Positions 44,692 to 57,059 of a stretch of DNA of 64,000 bases are shown piece after piece. Numbering within the stretch: the stretch's first letter is position 1; every line of letters starts with the position of its first letter. A model generated the notes under the pieces. That model searched no databases. It saw only the letters and a program-made list of their open reading frames with translations, and had not been told where the DNA came from. The stretch is from Tubulanus polymorphus (Eukaryota > Nemertea > Palaeonemertea > Tubulaniformes > Tubulanidae): positions 88,001 to 152,000 of the forward strand of contig NW_027437438.1 in NCBI RefSeq assembly GCF_964204645.1, in the 5' to 3' direction. The position numbers were made by a program, and so were the translations under genes.

Positions 44692-44948
44692 TTATGTCGA
44701 CGAGGTATCAAAATAAAAGAATATATTACTTTATTCGGCCGCGGGCTTCAAACTCTATATCAATACCATCAATACTCTATATTTCCTACAGTACATACCG
44801 ATCATTGTCAAATCCACAAGGTATTTACTAAAAACAAGTATATAACACACTCATTTCCGTATGCTGGACTCACACTTGACATATATATGCAAATGAGAGC
44901 GACTTTGTGACAAAACGAAAAAACTAAAATAACGCGACAAAACAATAA

Positions 44949-47078
44949 TTTTGGTTTTGTCGCCCGCGATAATTCATTATTTTGGTTTTATCGCCCGCGA
45001 CAATTCATTATTTTGGTTTCGTCGCCCGAGACAATTCTTCTTTTTGGTTTTGTCGCCCGAGACAATTCATTATTATTTTTTAATATTTTGTTTTTGTCGT
45101 CCGCAACAATTTTTTTTTGGTTTTGTTGCCCGCGACAATTCAATATTTTGGTTTTGTCGCCCGCGATAATTCATTATTTTGGTTTTGTCGCCCGAGACAA
45201 TTCATTATTTTGGTTTTATCGCCCGCGACAATTCACCATTTTGGTTTTGTTGCCTGGACAATTCACCATTTTGGTTTTGTCGCCCGAGACAAGTCATTAT
45301 TTTGGTTTTATCGCCCGCGACAATTCAATATTTTGGTTTTGTCACCCGAGACAATTCATCATTTTGGTTTTATCGCCCGCGACAATTCATTATTATGGTT
45401 TTGTCGCCTGCGACAATTCACCATTTTGGTTTTGTCGCCTGGACAATTCACCATTTTGGTTTTGTCGCCCGCGACAATTCATTATTTTGGTTTTGTCGCT
45501 CCCACAATTCTTTTTTAGGTTTTGTTGCCCGCGACAATTCATTATTTTGGTTTTGTCGCCCGCGACAATTCAATATTTTGGTTTTGTCGCCCGCGAAAAA
45601 TTCAATATTTTGGTTTTATCGCCCGCGAAAATTCACTACTTTGGTTTTTCGCCAGCGACAATTCATTATTTTGGTTTTGTCGGCCGCGACAATTCTTCTT
45701 TTTGGTTTTGTCGCCCGCGACAATTCTTCTTTTTGGTTTTGTCGCCCGCGACAATTCTTCTTTTTGGTTTTGTCGCCCGCGACAATTCATTATTTTGGTT
45801 TTGTCGCCCGCGACAATTCACCATTTTGGTTTTGTCGCCCGCGACAATTCATTATTTTGGTTTTATCGCCCGCGACAATTCATTATTTTGGTTTTATTGC
45901 CCGCGACAATTCATTATTTTGGTTTTGTCGCCCAACAATTCTTTTTTTGGTTTTGTCGCCCGCAACAATTCATTAGTCTGGTTTTGTCGCCCGCAACAAT
46001 TCAATACTTTGGTTTTGTCGCCCGCGGCAATTCAATATTTTGGTTTTGTCGCCTGCGACAATTCATTACTTTGGTTTTATCTCCAGCGACAATTCATTAT
46101 TTTGCTTTTGTCGCCCGCGACAATTCTTCTTTTTGGTTTTGTCGCCCGCGACGATTCATTATTTTGGTTTTATATTTTGTTTTAGTCGCCCGTGACAATT
46201 TTTTTTGGTTTTGTCGCCTGCGAAAATTCAATATTTTGGTTTTGTCGCCTGCGAAAATTCACTACTTTGGTTTTATCTCCAGCGACAATTCATTATTTTG
46301 CTTTTGTCGCCTGCGACAATTCTTCTTTTTGGTTTTGTCGCCCGCGACAATTCATTATTTTGGTTTTATATTTTGTTTTAGTCGCCTGCGACAATTTTTT
46401 TTTTTTGGTTTTGTCGCCCGCGACAATTCAATATTTTGGTTTTATTGCCCGCGACAATTCAATATTTTGGTTTTATTGCCCGCGATAATTCATCATTTTG
46501 GTTTTATCGCCCGCGACAATTCATTATTTTGGTTGTCGCCCGCGACAATTCACCATTTTGGTTCTGTCGCCTGGACAATTCACCATTTTGGTTTTGTCAC
46601 CCGCGACAATTCATTATTTTGGTTTTGTTGCCCCACAATTCTTTTTTTGGTTTTGACGCCCGCGTCAATTCATTAGTTTGGTTTTGTCGCCCGCGACAAT
46701 TCAATATTTTGGTTTTATCGCCCACGACAATTCATTACTTTGGTTTTATCTCCAGCGACAATTCATTATTTTGGTTTTGTCGTCCGCGACAATTCTTCTT
46801 TTGGTTTTGACGCCCGCGACAATTCATTATTTTGGTTTTATATTTTGTTTTTGTCGCCCACAACAATTTTTTTTTTTGGTTTTGTCGCCCGCGTCAATTC
46901 ATTATTTTGGTTTTATTGCCCGCAACAATTCAATATTTTGGTTTTATCGCCCGCGATAATTCATTATTTTGGTTTAATTGCCCGCGACAATTAATTATTT
47001 TGGTTTTATCACACGAGACAATTAATTATTTTGGTTTTATCGCCCGCGACAATTCATTATTTTGGTTTTGTCGCCCGA
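44949..47078. repeat. 31-bp minisatellite, array 1, about 69 units
   Basis: Unit TTTTGGTTTTGTCGCCCGCG + ACAATTCATTA, with point and length variants; GTCGCCCGCGAC is itself a short palindrome. Because 31 is not a multiple of 3 and the unit lacks stops in plus frames, all three frames stay open and give long FWFCRPRQF-type reading frames, up to 390 codons. I judge these not to be genes. The array begins with a partial reverse copy (GCGACAAAAC). Confidence 0.95.
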
Positions 47079-48202
47079 AGAAAATTTTGAAGACGCTTTG
47101 ATCAATTACCTTGATCTTTCGTTTATATTTGAATCTACCAAAGGCCCATCAGCATGGCCGTCCTATGACCTTTTTAGTGCCCAAAAATGTCAATTTTGGC
47201 CAGAATTCTAGGTCCTGTAGCTTCCTTCTGGTTTGCCATTTCTCATTGCAATTGCTGATGGATATTCTTTAGAGAGGGATGTTTTATACCTGGGACAGGT
47301 ATTTTTGATCAGCCTATTATGACGCAATTGGCGGCCATCTTGGTGTCATCAGTACTCATTCGTAGGTGGGAAAAAGTTTTTCCACGATTAATTGATACCT
47401 AAGCATATTGTGTTACTATATTCAATTGGAAAGTTGTAGCCCATAACGTGTTCTATGATTTTGGTGAGTTTCAAGGTCATTGGTTTTTGTATGTGGCCAT
47501 CAGGGGCGTTGAATAATACAATAACTTAGTATCGCTATATTATATTTGTACGAAGGCATATTTTGTTACCATGATCAATGGCAAAGTTGTAGTTCATGAC
47601 ATCGTCTATGATTGTGGTGAGTTGTGAAGGACATTAGTTATTCTATATAGTCACCAGGGGGCGTTGAATAGTAGAAAAGCTTAGTTTTTCCTTATTAGAT
47701 TGGTACCTAGGCATAGTTTGTTACCATGATCCATTGCAAAGTTGTAGTTCATGACATCGGCTATGATTGTGGTGAGTTTTTGAGGACATTAGTTATTCCA
47801 TGTAGTCACCAGGGGCGCTGAATAGTAGAATGGCTTAGTATTTCCTTATTAGATTGGTACCTAGGCATATTTTGTTACTATGATCAATTGCAAAGTTGTA
47901 TTTCATGACATGTACTACGATTGTGGTGAGTTTTAAGGTCATTGGGTTTTGCATATGGTCACCAGGGGGCGTTGAATAGTAGAATAACTTAGTACTTCCA
48001 TATTAAATTGGTAACGAGGCATATTTTGTTATCACAATCAATTACAAAATCATAGCTGCTCACATGTTCTATGATTGTGGTGGGTTTCAAGGTCATTGGT
48101 TTTTGTATATGGTCACTAGAGGGCGTTATGTATTGAAATTGTTAGATTGTTGAGCATTTGAAACTACTTCCCAAGTGAGCATGGTGTCCCTGGACCCCTA
48201 GT
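47079..48202 (-). mobile_element. Truncated copy of the 154-bp-unit repeat element, within the minisatellite
   Basis: Reverse orientation relative to 34970-36190. Contains several units with CACCAGGGGGCGTTGAA and ends at GGTGTCCCTGGACCCCTA, the left end also seen at 60842. The hairpin end is missing; the sequence stops at CTTCAAAATTTTCT. Minisatellite of the same unit lies on both sides, so it was inserted in, or joined two parts of, one array. Confidence 0.75.
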
Positions 48203-48510
48203 TTGGTTTTGTCGCCCGCGACAATTCATTATTTTGGTTTTGTCGCACGCAACAATTCAATATCTTGTTTTTGCCGTCCGCGACAATTCATTATTTTGGT
48301 TTTATCGCCCGCGACGATTTAATATTTTGGTTTTAACGCCCGCGACAAATCATTACTGTGGTTTTATCGCCCGCGACAATTCATTATTTTGGTTTTATCG
48401 CCCGCGACAATTAATTATTTTTGTTTTGTCACCCGTGACAATTCAATATTTTGGGTTTTGTCACCCGCCACAATTCATAATTTTGGTTTTGTCGCCCGTG
48501 GTTTTGTCGG
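48203..48510. repeat. 31-bp minisatellite, array 2, about 10 units
   Basis: Same unit as array 1, continuing after the inserted repeat element. Confidence 0.93.
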
Positions 48511-48534
48511 AACATTAAGTTTTTTGGTCGAACA

Positions 48535-48842
48535 GTGTGTTAAGGTCGTTTTGGAAATTTACTCGGTCCGTTATATTTTGGATTACTGTGTATGTCATTT
48601 GTCAGGACATTAAACAGAAGACGACTTAGGATACTACCTTGCGTGACTCCACTAGTTAGACCGTCTCATTCCAAGATGAGGCGTTCCGTTGATTTCGGTT
48701 ACAAGTTTCCGTTCAGAGATAACTGCTGAGCCATTTGGGCGACCTATCATTGATACTGTTTCCTAATAGCCTGTTTAGTAATGGCTGATGTTGAGCCTTA
48801 TCAAATGCTTTGTTGAAATCCACCGTTGAACAGGATTCTAAG
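48535..48842 (-). pseudogene. LINE reverse transcriptase fragment, copy 1
   Basis: Minus strand encodes STVDFNKAFDKAQHQPLLNR (motif A region), WLSSYLSERKLVTEINGT, and, in a shifted frame, GVTQGSILSRLLFNVLTNDI (motif B region). This is the palm of a CR1/L2/Jockey-type non-LTR RT. Both catalytic ends are missing. It is paralogous to 52125-52425. Confidence 0.75.
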
Positions 48843-48882
48843 ACTGTGCAGAAAACCCGTTATCGCTGCTTTGCAGCTATAT

Positions 48883-49745
48883 TTATTATTATTATTTTCT
48901 TCCACACTATTTTTACTAAAAGAACAAAAGCTTTGTTACCTTGCCGCTGTTGTCGATACAATCCGTCTGATATCATTCAGCTCACTTCGATCTACAAATA
49001 CCCCGTGCGTATTTTGAAGAATCATCGTTACAAAAGCACTGTCGGGCCGTAAACATCGAAAATTGAGCCCCATTCAAAGAGCCGACATGTTTTTCTAAGT
49101 CCTCTTTCCGAAATCTACCGCACGTTTCTTGTCACATCAATTATCAATTCAAGCATAAATTAACAAATTTATTACCCAAAGATTGCACATTCTGTCGCAG
49201 TTTTTAAAAGCTAATTTTAACAATAGCCCATTTTCCTCATCAAATCGTATTACCGATATACAGGAAATTTACTACTTTAGATTTTAAAAGCACTGTCGAG
49301 CCGTAAACATCGACGAATCGACGTGTGTCACTACATCGTTGTTCCGGGGATCAGCTGCGAGTTTCACCTCATCATGAGAATCAAATCGAGTACAAATTAA
49401 TTTATTACTACCAGTGATTTGGCTGCGGGCGTCAAGCAGTTAGTTTAGCAATACCTATTTTTCTTTATCAAATTAACCGTGTATTTACTGAGATAAATCA
49501 TAAGTGTACCGGGGAGTCGTATGCCTAAACGAAACACGCCGAAGAGATATAGCAGAGAAAAGCTGTTATGTCGACGAGGTATCAAAATAAAAGAATATAT
49601 TACTTTATTCGGCCGCGGGCTTCAACTTCTATATCAATACTCTATATTTCCTACAGTACATACCGATCATTGTCAAATGCACAAGGTATTTACTAAATAC
49701 AAGTATATAACACAATCCTTTCCGTATGCTGGACTCACACTTGAC
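48883..49745. repeat. Repeat block D2 (uninterrupted)
   Basis: Paralogue of D1. At 49557-49585 it reads AGCTGTTATGTCGACGAGG, the site that carries the 2.3-kb LTR element in D1, here without insertion and with one copy of TTAT. Confidence 0.88.
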
Positions 49746-50212
49746 ATTCGGAGTAAGCGTTCGCTGTGGGGGAAAGGGATCGTTCGCTGTGTCGCTTGAA
49801 GTGTTTATCGAGTTTTACGCGACCTTAAGGCTTTAGGCCTACCGGTACTGAGCTTTACTGTCTCTAACAAACACAGTATAATTGTTGCGTTTATTAACGG
49901 ACTTATTGGATTGAACTTCAAAACAAAATTTACGATATTTAGGTGGGTTGTTATTCAATAGGCCTACGACCAATCTGTCCGGATATATACATAGGCCTAC
50001 ATAGGCTAGTAGCCTCTACTAGGTTAAGCGTTCGTTGTGGGGGAAAGGAGATTGTTCGCTGTGTTGCTTGAAATGTTTATCGAGTTTTACGCGACCTTAA
50101 GGCTTTAGTATGGTGGCTGATAAGGGCCATGTGTAAAAAAAAACACGTATTTGCAAATGAGGGCGACATTATGACAAAACGACAAAACTAAAATAAAGCG
50201 ACAAAACAATAA
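49746..50212. repeat. Segment with an 86-bp direct duplication
   Basis: 49752-49837 and 50022-50108 are similar (AAGCGTTCG(C/T)TGTGGGGGAA ... TTTACGCGACCTTAAGGCTT). Absent from the matching place in D1. No gene seen. Confidence 0.8.
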
Positions 50213-50923
50213 TTTTGGTTTTGTCGCCCGCGACAATTCGTTATTTTGGTTTTATCGCCCGCGACAATTCATTAATTTGGTTTTGTCGCCCGCGACAAAT
50301 CAATATTTTGGTTTTGTCGCCCACGACAATTCAATATTTTGGCTTTATCACCCCGCGACAATTCATTATTTTGGTTTTATCGCCCGCGACAATTCATTAT
50401 TTTGGTTTTGTCACACGCGACGATTCATTATTTTGGTTTTATCGCCCGCGACAATTTTTTTATTTGTTGCGGTTTTATCGCCTGCGACAATTCAATATTT
50501 TGGTTTTATCGCCCGCGACAATTCATTATTTTGGTTTTATCGCCCGCGACAATTCATTAGTTTGGTTTTGTCACACGCGACGATTCATTATTTTGGTTTT
50601 ATCGCCCGCGACAATTTTTTTATTCGTCGCGGTTTTATCGCCTGCGACAATTCATTATTTTGGTTTTATCGCCCGTGACAATTCATTAGTTTGGTTTTGT
50701 CGCCCGCGACAATTCAATATTTTGGTTTTGTCACCCGCGACAATTCAAGATTTTGGTTTTATCGCCCGCGACAATTCATTTTTTTGGTTTTGTCGCCCGC
50801 GACAATTCAATATTTTGGTTTTATCGCCAGCGACAATTGATTATTTTGGTTTTATCACCCGCGACAATTGATTATTTTGGTTTTATCGCCCGCGACAATT
50901 AATTTTTTTTGGTTTTGTCGCCC
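50213..50923. repeat. 31-bp minisatellite, array 3, about 23 units
   Basis: Same unit as arrays 1 and 2, preceded by the same AAAACTAAAATAA(A/C)GCGACA leader as array 1. Confidence 0.95.
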
Positions 50924-51128
50924 ACTTTTTAGCTTTTGAATAATTAGGCCAATTAATAACGTAATAAAGACTTATGCTTTCGCCTATTTTGAAGTCGATT
51001 AATCTGATATAGTGTTGAATATTAAGGTCATTTGGCAGATTCTTTTTTTCTTAAAGTGATATTAAAGCGATCATTCAAGTGATCCTACTTAATGAAAGAT
51101 CACATATTATTTCTTTGTCTAAAGATGT

Positions 51129-51566
51129 ACGGAAGCTTATATGTCAAAAGCGATAAAGGGCCTCGAGTTGTCGCGTTCCAACTCGACAAGTCGCTATATT
51201 TATGTCGACATATCGCGATATATCGCGTCAAGTTGACATGAATATGTCGACATATTGTGACGTTTTCATGACAAATTTCGCTTTTTCGCCCATTTTCCAC
51301 GGGACAAGCCGTCATTTGAAGACACGTCGAAATGTAAGATGAGGACGCCAGTTATATGGCGACTGAGTTTCAAGTCGTCATGAATATGTCGAATTGTTGC
51401 GAGGAAAATGGTTGAGAAAACGAAATATGTCGTCAAAACGTCACAATATGTCGACATATTCATGTTGACTTGAAACAATATATCGCGATATGTCGACATA
51501 AATATGGCGACTTTGTCAAGTTGGAACGCGACAACTCAAGACCCTTTATCGCTTCCGTACTTCCGT
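51129..51566. mobile_element. Fold-back element with ~140-bp inverted arms
   Basis: 51129-51280 and 51421-51558 are inverted copies with few differences, both including ATATGTCGACATATCGCGATAT-like palindromes and ending ACGGAAG/CTTCCGT. The centre is about 140 bases. AT-rich DNA with related TCGACATA motifs continues to 51870. No coding sequence. Confidence 0.8.
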
Positions 51567-52124
51567 ATATATGGGACCCGTACAAAACCGTCGCGACCTT
51601 TTATCATGACGAAATTATGTCGAACAAACGTGATATATCGCGATTTATCGACATAATTTAGTCGATATATCGTGTTAATATCACAATAAATCGTTATACG
51701 GATCACACCTTTCATCAATGTCGACGTCTGTATCTCAACATAACCGCATACCGTCGAAATAATTATCACTCCTTTAGCTAAAATGTCGTGATCAAATGGC
51801 AATTTATTCAGACAATATCGCAAAAAGTCAACATAAAAATCACGACATTTTAAATAAGGTCTTCCTAGTTACATCGATATATTGAGATAGTTAACCTAAT
51901 TTCAATAAAGGGACGCAAACTTAATGATGTTTAATGTTAGATGAATATGAAAGAAGAAATGAAGTTGGCAGAAAAATCAAAATGACTTTTATCATCACCA
52001 GAATCTGGTGGACATATTGAATGTTGGGGTTCAAGTAGAATGACCCCAAATGCTGGGGCACAATAATAGTGTTCGGTAAATGGTCGATGAACTAAATAGG
52101 TCATTCGCATCAATACTTTGTCAC

Positions 52125-52425
52125 AATTGATTTGCGGTATATTTTGGATTACTGTGTATGTCATTTGTCAGGACATTAAACAGTAGACGACTTAGGATAC
52201 TACCTAGCGTGACTCCACTAGTTAGACCGACTTATTCCAAGATGAGGCGTTCCGTTGATTTTGGCTATAAGTTTTCGTTCAGAGATAACTGCTGAGCCAT
52301 TTGGGTGACCTATCATTGATACTGTTTCCTAATAGCCTGTTTAGTTAGTAATGGCTGATGTTGTGCCTTATCAAATGCTTTGTCGGAATCCACCGATGAA
52401 CAGGATTCTAAGACAGCAGAAAACC
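52125..52425 (-). pseudogene. LINE reverse transcriptase fragment, copy 2
   Basis: Paralogue of 48535-48842, covering the same part of the RT palm with further decay. Sequence similarity starts and stops at nearly the same places, so both may be parts of one duplicated unit. Confidence 0.72.
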
Positions 52426-52429
52426 CGTT

Positions 52430-52999
52430 ATAGCTGCTTTGCTATATTTTACATTTTTCTTCAACCAGAATTTATTCTTCATCATTTATAATGGAAAACA
52501 TGAAGATTTGATATACAAGTTGGAAAACTATCAAAAATAAAAATTGTCGTTTCGTCTTGAAAGTTTTATATAAATCCCTGTAGGTCACCTAGTCTATCAT
52601 GCCACATGTATGCAATACAGAGAAATGGCGGGCAATAGCGAAATTGGTGGAGAAATCAATTAATTTCTCAAAATAATGTTGATTAATCGCTTGAAACATA
52701 CATAAAATTGGATTATTTCAAAAGGTACCTGTGTTAGTTTGTGATTTAAGCCATTAATTCTGGACTGAAGTGAATAGAAAGTATATTTTTGAAGTGTTAC
52801 TTTTTTCAACTGTGTTTTGGCCCTTGTCATCCCTAACGTTGGTATAAGCCCATCCGATTATAAAAAGCTTACCACCAACGATTAGGTAACTAACTAGCTA
52901 GACGGTGGCACCACGATCTATTTCACGGTTACAGCAAGTCTCAGGCTACACATAGTTTCGTCAATAAGCAGCCCCGATAAGCAATCATTTTCAGGCTTC
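52430..52999. other. Stretch without recognised genes
   Basis: AT-rich; no repeats or open frames of note before the CIDE-N-like exons. Confidence 0.5.
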
Positions 53000-53997
53000 A
53001 TGCTTCTCTTAGCCCTTGTTCTAGCCACGGTAATTACAATCCTACGTATAATCACATCATGGCAGAGCCGACGGAAATACCGAATTAGGTAAGGTTTGTG
53101 ATTTAGTCCAGTTTTTAGATAAAAACGGATTTTCGAATAAATCAATTATATTCAATGAATAGTTTATTCAACAAGACCCGAAGTGTGTCTAGTGAACACA
53201 TTTAACTCTTCTGTTTGCCGAATGTAAAACAAAATCCTAGATATTGCAGTATTGAGAAAATTTCTAGAATTATTATTAGAAGTAATGTTTTAGAATTTTT
53301 CGGCTGATTTTTTCAGCCTAGCCTGATGCCGGTAATCTGGTAATTGAAATTCAGTTATTACATTTCTACTGCTGTCTTGCTTCTACTGCAATTCACATAA
53401 AACTACAGCATGTATGTAATGACCTGGGCTTTAGTCTTTCCTTTCTTTTAAATAAAGTGGTTGTCCTAGGTTCCTAAAAATACCTGGTTTAGGCTAGGCC
53501 GTGTCGAAAGCAAAATCCCTAGCCACCAATCTGTAACAAAATTCATTACTAGTGTTGAACTCCCAAAATTATGTTTGGTGTAGGCCTGCATGCCAGGGTA
53601 GAATAGTATCCAAACAGTAAAAAATTATTTTTTTCAGGAAGTGTGTTTTCAAACTAATTATTGACAGGGACACGGAGAAAAAATGTGTAATTATTAACTC
53701 ATCATACAAAGAATTACTACAGAAAGGTAAATACATAATATCGTGAATATGTGATGTATTAAATTCACCTGTGTCTAATAAGTACGAAAAATGTTAAATT
53801 TTTACTTTTTGGTGCAGCATGTGAAGTGAAATTAGTTTGCAGTGGACAGTTGTTAACCAAAGATAACACAATGGTTGACAGTGACTTTTATCATATTTTG
53901 GAAGATTTTTCTATTATCAATTTAGTCCCGGACGAGAATAATAATGACAAAAATGAATTCATTCAACTTGAAGCAACAAATTCAACAATTTCTCAAG
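53000..53997 (+). CDS. Three-exon gene fragment with a CIDE-N-like (ubiquitin-fold) domain
   Basis: Exons 53000-53088 (possible ATG at 53000), 53638-53726 and 53818-53997 join in phase 2 and then phase 1 across GT-AG introns, with one open frame. Exon 1 gives a hydrophobic stretch (LLLALVLATVITILRIITSW) and a basic turn, SRRKYRIR. Exons 2 and 3 give CVFKLIIDRDTEKKCVIINS, YKELLQKACE, LLTKDNTMVDSDFYHILEDF and IINLVPDEN. The order beta strand, DRDxxKK, SxxELLxKA, a 'TKDNTxVDSDxYxxL' loop and a final hydrophobic strand is that of CIDE-N/CAD domains. The gene goes on past a GTAGGC donor in phase 1, but the next exon was not found. It may be the N-terminal part of the transposase-like gene at 57060-58990; that link is a guess. 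Confidence 0.5.
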
Positions 53998-54094
53998 GTA
54001 GGCAAGCTCATTGATTTGATAAAAATGCAAATTGAGATCATGTCAGAATAATTGATTATTAGTTGGGACACCTCAGAATCAAGATACCAATTTG

Positions 54095-54240
54095 TAACCC
54101 AAATATCAAGACATTAAATTGAAGCGTCTTCAAAACTTCCCAAAATAACTGGATTCTGTCTACGGACGGACGGACGCACACACGGACGAAAAGTGAACGC
54201 AATAGCCCGCTGGGACTAAAGTCCCAAGTGGGCTAAAAAC
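54095..54240 (+). repeat. 3'-end fragment of the hairpin-ended repeat
   Basis: Starts near AACCCAAATATCAAGACATT and ends with the hairpin GCCCGCTGGGACTAAAGTCC..GGGCTAAAA. It and the 110 bases that follow (to 54350) match 62465-62700 closely in the same orientation. Confidence 0.8.
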
Positions 54241-54409
54241 GGAGCTGATTTCACTTTCCCTGATTGATATTCTCGGAGCAATCCGTTTTTTGACTGACGC
54301 AGAGACCAATCTCAAAGTCGTTTGGTAAAATTATGAATTAATTGATTATAATTTGGGACACTTCAGAATCAAGATGGTGGTCATTTTTGTACGCCAGGGG
54401 ACTTGAATA

Positions 54410-55060
54410 TTGAACAAGAGGCCCACGGGCCTTATACCTTCATGATGTAGTAGAAGAAGAAGATTCAGTATTCAAAGTTTTACAGAAAGTGACATTGTAA
54501 CGATGTAACAAGTTTTAAAATAGTTAAGATAGTATAGACTATGTGGCGATAATGTTCATTTTCTGTTAATATATCCTTACATGAGAAGACAAGCCCATTT
54601 TGGCTGCCCAAAAGATCACACTACATGAAAAAATGCATCAAGAATTGGTGTAGGCATCGTGCTGAAATGAAATCCAAGATGGATGGCAATCCTGGTGGCC
54701 ATACTTGAACTCAATTTTCAATAAGGGGTAGACATTTCACCTACCAAAATTCTTACACCTAGTATCATGAAAATGCATCAAGAATTGCAGGCCGTTTCAT
54801 GCTAGAAATTCAAGATGGCTGACCTGGCGGCCATATTTGAAAGCCGATGACCTCCAAATACTAATGGCATGGACAGCTTACCTACCCTGATCCTCACACC
54901 AAATTTTGTGATAAGCCATCAAGAATTGCAGGCTGCATCGTGGAAACAAGAAATTCAAGATGGCCACCTGAATGGCAGCCATATTTGATCACCAATGACA
55001 TTTTTTACAATAGGGTAGGATCTCGCCAGACCCAATCTTCAAGCTTATTTTCAAGAAGAT
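54410..55060. repeat. ~142-bp tandem repeats after a GAGGCCCACGGGCC motif
   Basis: Three units marked by CATCAAGAATTG, GAAATTCAAGATGG and GGC(A/G)GCCATATTTGA at about 54645, 54775 and 54917. The lead segment AACAAGAGGCCCACGGGCCT is a motif I know from molluscan dispersed repeats. Confidence 0.7.
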
Positions 55061-57059
55061 TCATCGCTAATTACAGGCGAATTACTGTGTCGAATTCAAT
55101 TCAATTCAATTCCGGAGGGCCTGGCTTAGGCCTATACAATAGGAGTCAATTAAGATTCGACTTTTGAAAAACCAGCACAGATGCCTATTCAAATCACATG
55201 TTATTAAAAAATTTGGTGCTTCTTAGTTTGATGTCCCTATTTTCATCGTGCACGTGGTTAAAATTATTGTTTATATCGAACGTCTTCAACCGCACCCGCG
55301 TCTGTCAATCATCTTAATTGATTCATATACTAAAATGCCCGCTATGAATAAACTATGCCGTGAATCAATCCGGAATTTTCAGTAGAATGTCCGACACTAG
55401 GTACCTTTCTTTAAAGAGCATATGCCATCAAAATAGAATATTGTGTAAAATTCATTTTCAAATGTGATGTATTCACAAATATCAAATATGGAATTGATTT
55501 GAATTTTAGTTCACCCATTACTGAGAAATATGACTTTTAAATCGGAAATTTCAGCATGTGCTCACTGTTATTGTTTATCTTAGCAGGTGCGTGTTACTGA
55601 CGTCATCTCTGACAAACCCTCAAGGCTTCCAATCATTTCGCTAGACATTTCATGCGATATTTTATCGTTTTGGAGTGATTTGAATTAATAAACTCTTACC
55701 ATAGTATAGTGTTGCTACCGTATATAACATGATAATCGTATAAAAGTGAGTAGCGCTGTAGGTCAGTGAATACAGTGAACAAATGGTGTTTGTTTTATCG
55801 ATTATACATAGGCTACGCATACAAGCGCGCACACGTGCTTGTGTTGATTGTCATAGTTAACATCATAAATAGCGCCACCCGCGGGTTGAATATTAACTAT
55901 ACGCACGGAGTGAAGGATAAATAGATGACTATTCCGCTAACTATTACAGCTAATTTGTGCTCCTGTTTTCGATAAGTCACATCTCAGGTCGTTTTATGTA
56001 TACTAAAGTTTCTTCAATTTTGATGGCATTTGCCCTTTCTTTAAAGGTTAATTTGTTGTATGTCATTAACAATCAGTTATATAATACTTTATTCATAACT
56101 TTGAAGCGGCATATCGGCAGCGAACGCTCAAGCAAGGTCAGTCACGTAGGCCAACAATAGGAAACAGACCACAGTTTTGCCGGTTAAGAGCGTCTCTCCA
56201 CATAAATTAGGGGACTGAAATCGACCATTTGTTGACACTAACCTTTAATTATCAAGATAACTCAACCCTATAATTCCACTATTCAACGATCGACGCGCAG
56301 CTTAAACATGGCTCAGCCATTCAATATGCTAGCCAAGATGTATCTCTACACACATCAAAATCACACTTGAATTACAAGTGTTGACTTATGAGAAATGATT
56401 GAAATCTAGCAATTTGATATGGAAAATAGCATCACTATAATTGAAAAAAGTTAATAAACCACCTCCGATTGTCTAATCATTTAAAAGCTTTGCCTTCACA
56501 TGGAACTATTTCCGCCTTATCACAGGTGCACTTTGCCACCATGATTTGCCTACTCAAGGATAAAAACTTTCCCACGGTCTTACTATCAGCATTTTCTAAT
56601 AATTTAGGGAAATATTTTTTAAAAGTGAAATTTCACAGCTTATTATATACAATGGGGAACCAGCATACCAGCTATGCATTCCTGTCAGATGGCGCCACTA
56701 AGATATCAGAGGACCTCGATCAAAATTAGTTCATTTTCAAGTAAATTTGATCTCAATTTTCGGTCTTCAAATCCAAAAATTAGGCAAATCACTCATCTAA
56801 ATAAACTCGGATTAGGTTTAAGAATTCATGTGGCACGTTTTTCATTCTTCATGCATAGAATTTGAGACATAATTGTTAGATTTTAATTTGAGTTTGAGAC
56901 GAAATCCAGCGTCGACGTCGTACTGTACACTACCGAACCTGGCGCATTATGGTGGGATTCCGCTTGCCACAGTAGGATTGCCGGCACCCCATTTGCCTGT
57001 ACCTGGGATTTTCGTTGAATTTCGACCTGACATTGGATGAATATATCATGAAATAATTT
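55061..57059. other. Stretch without recognised genes
   Basis: Mostly unique-looking AT-rich DNA. Short ORFs (for example 56469-56729) show no family features. Confidence 0.5.

Larger units (their letters stand above)
41683..44890. repeat. Repeat block D1, split by an LTR element
   Basis: 41683-42363 and 44692-44890 together correspond to 48883-49745 (block D2). Both copies share CTTCCACACTATTTTTAC, AAAAGCACTGTCGAGCCGTA and the CGCCGAAGAGATATAGC boundary region. The 2,328-base LTR element sits at 42364-44691. Each block is followed by the 31-bp minisatellite, directly for D1 and after about 470 bases for D2. Confidence 0.88.

Noticed and set aside
45013-46676. Long ORFs of 265-390 codons
   Set aside because: They come from a stop-free 31-bp minisatellite read in all three frames; no start context, splice site or domain supports a protein.
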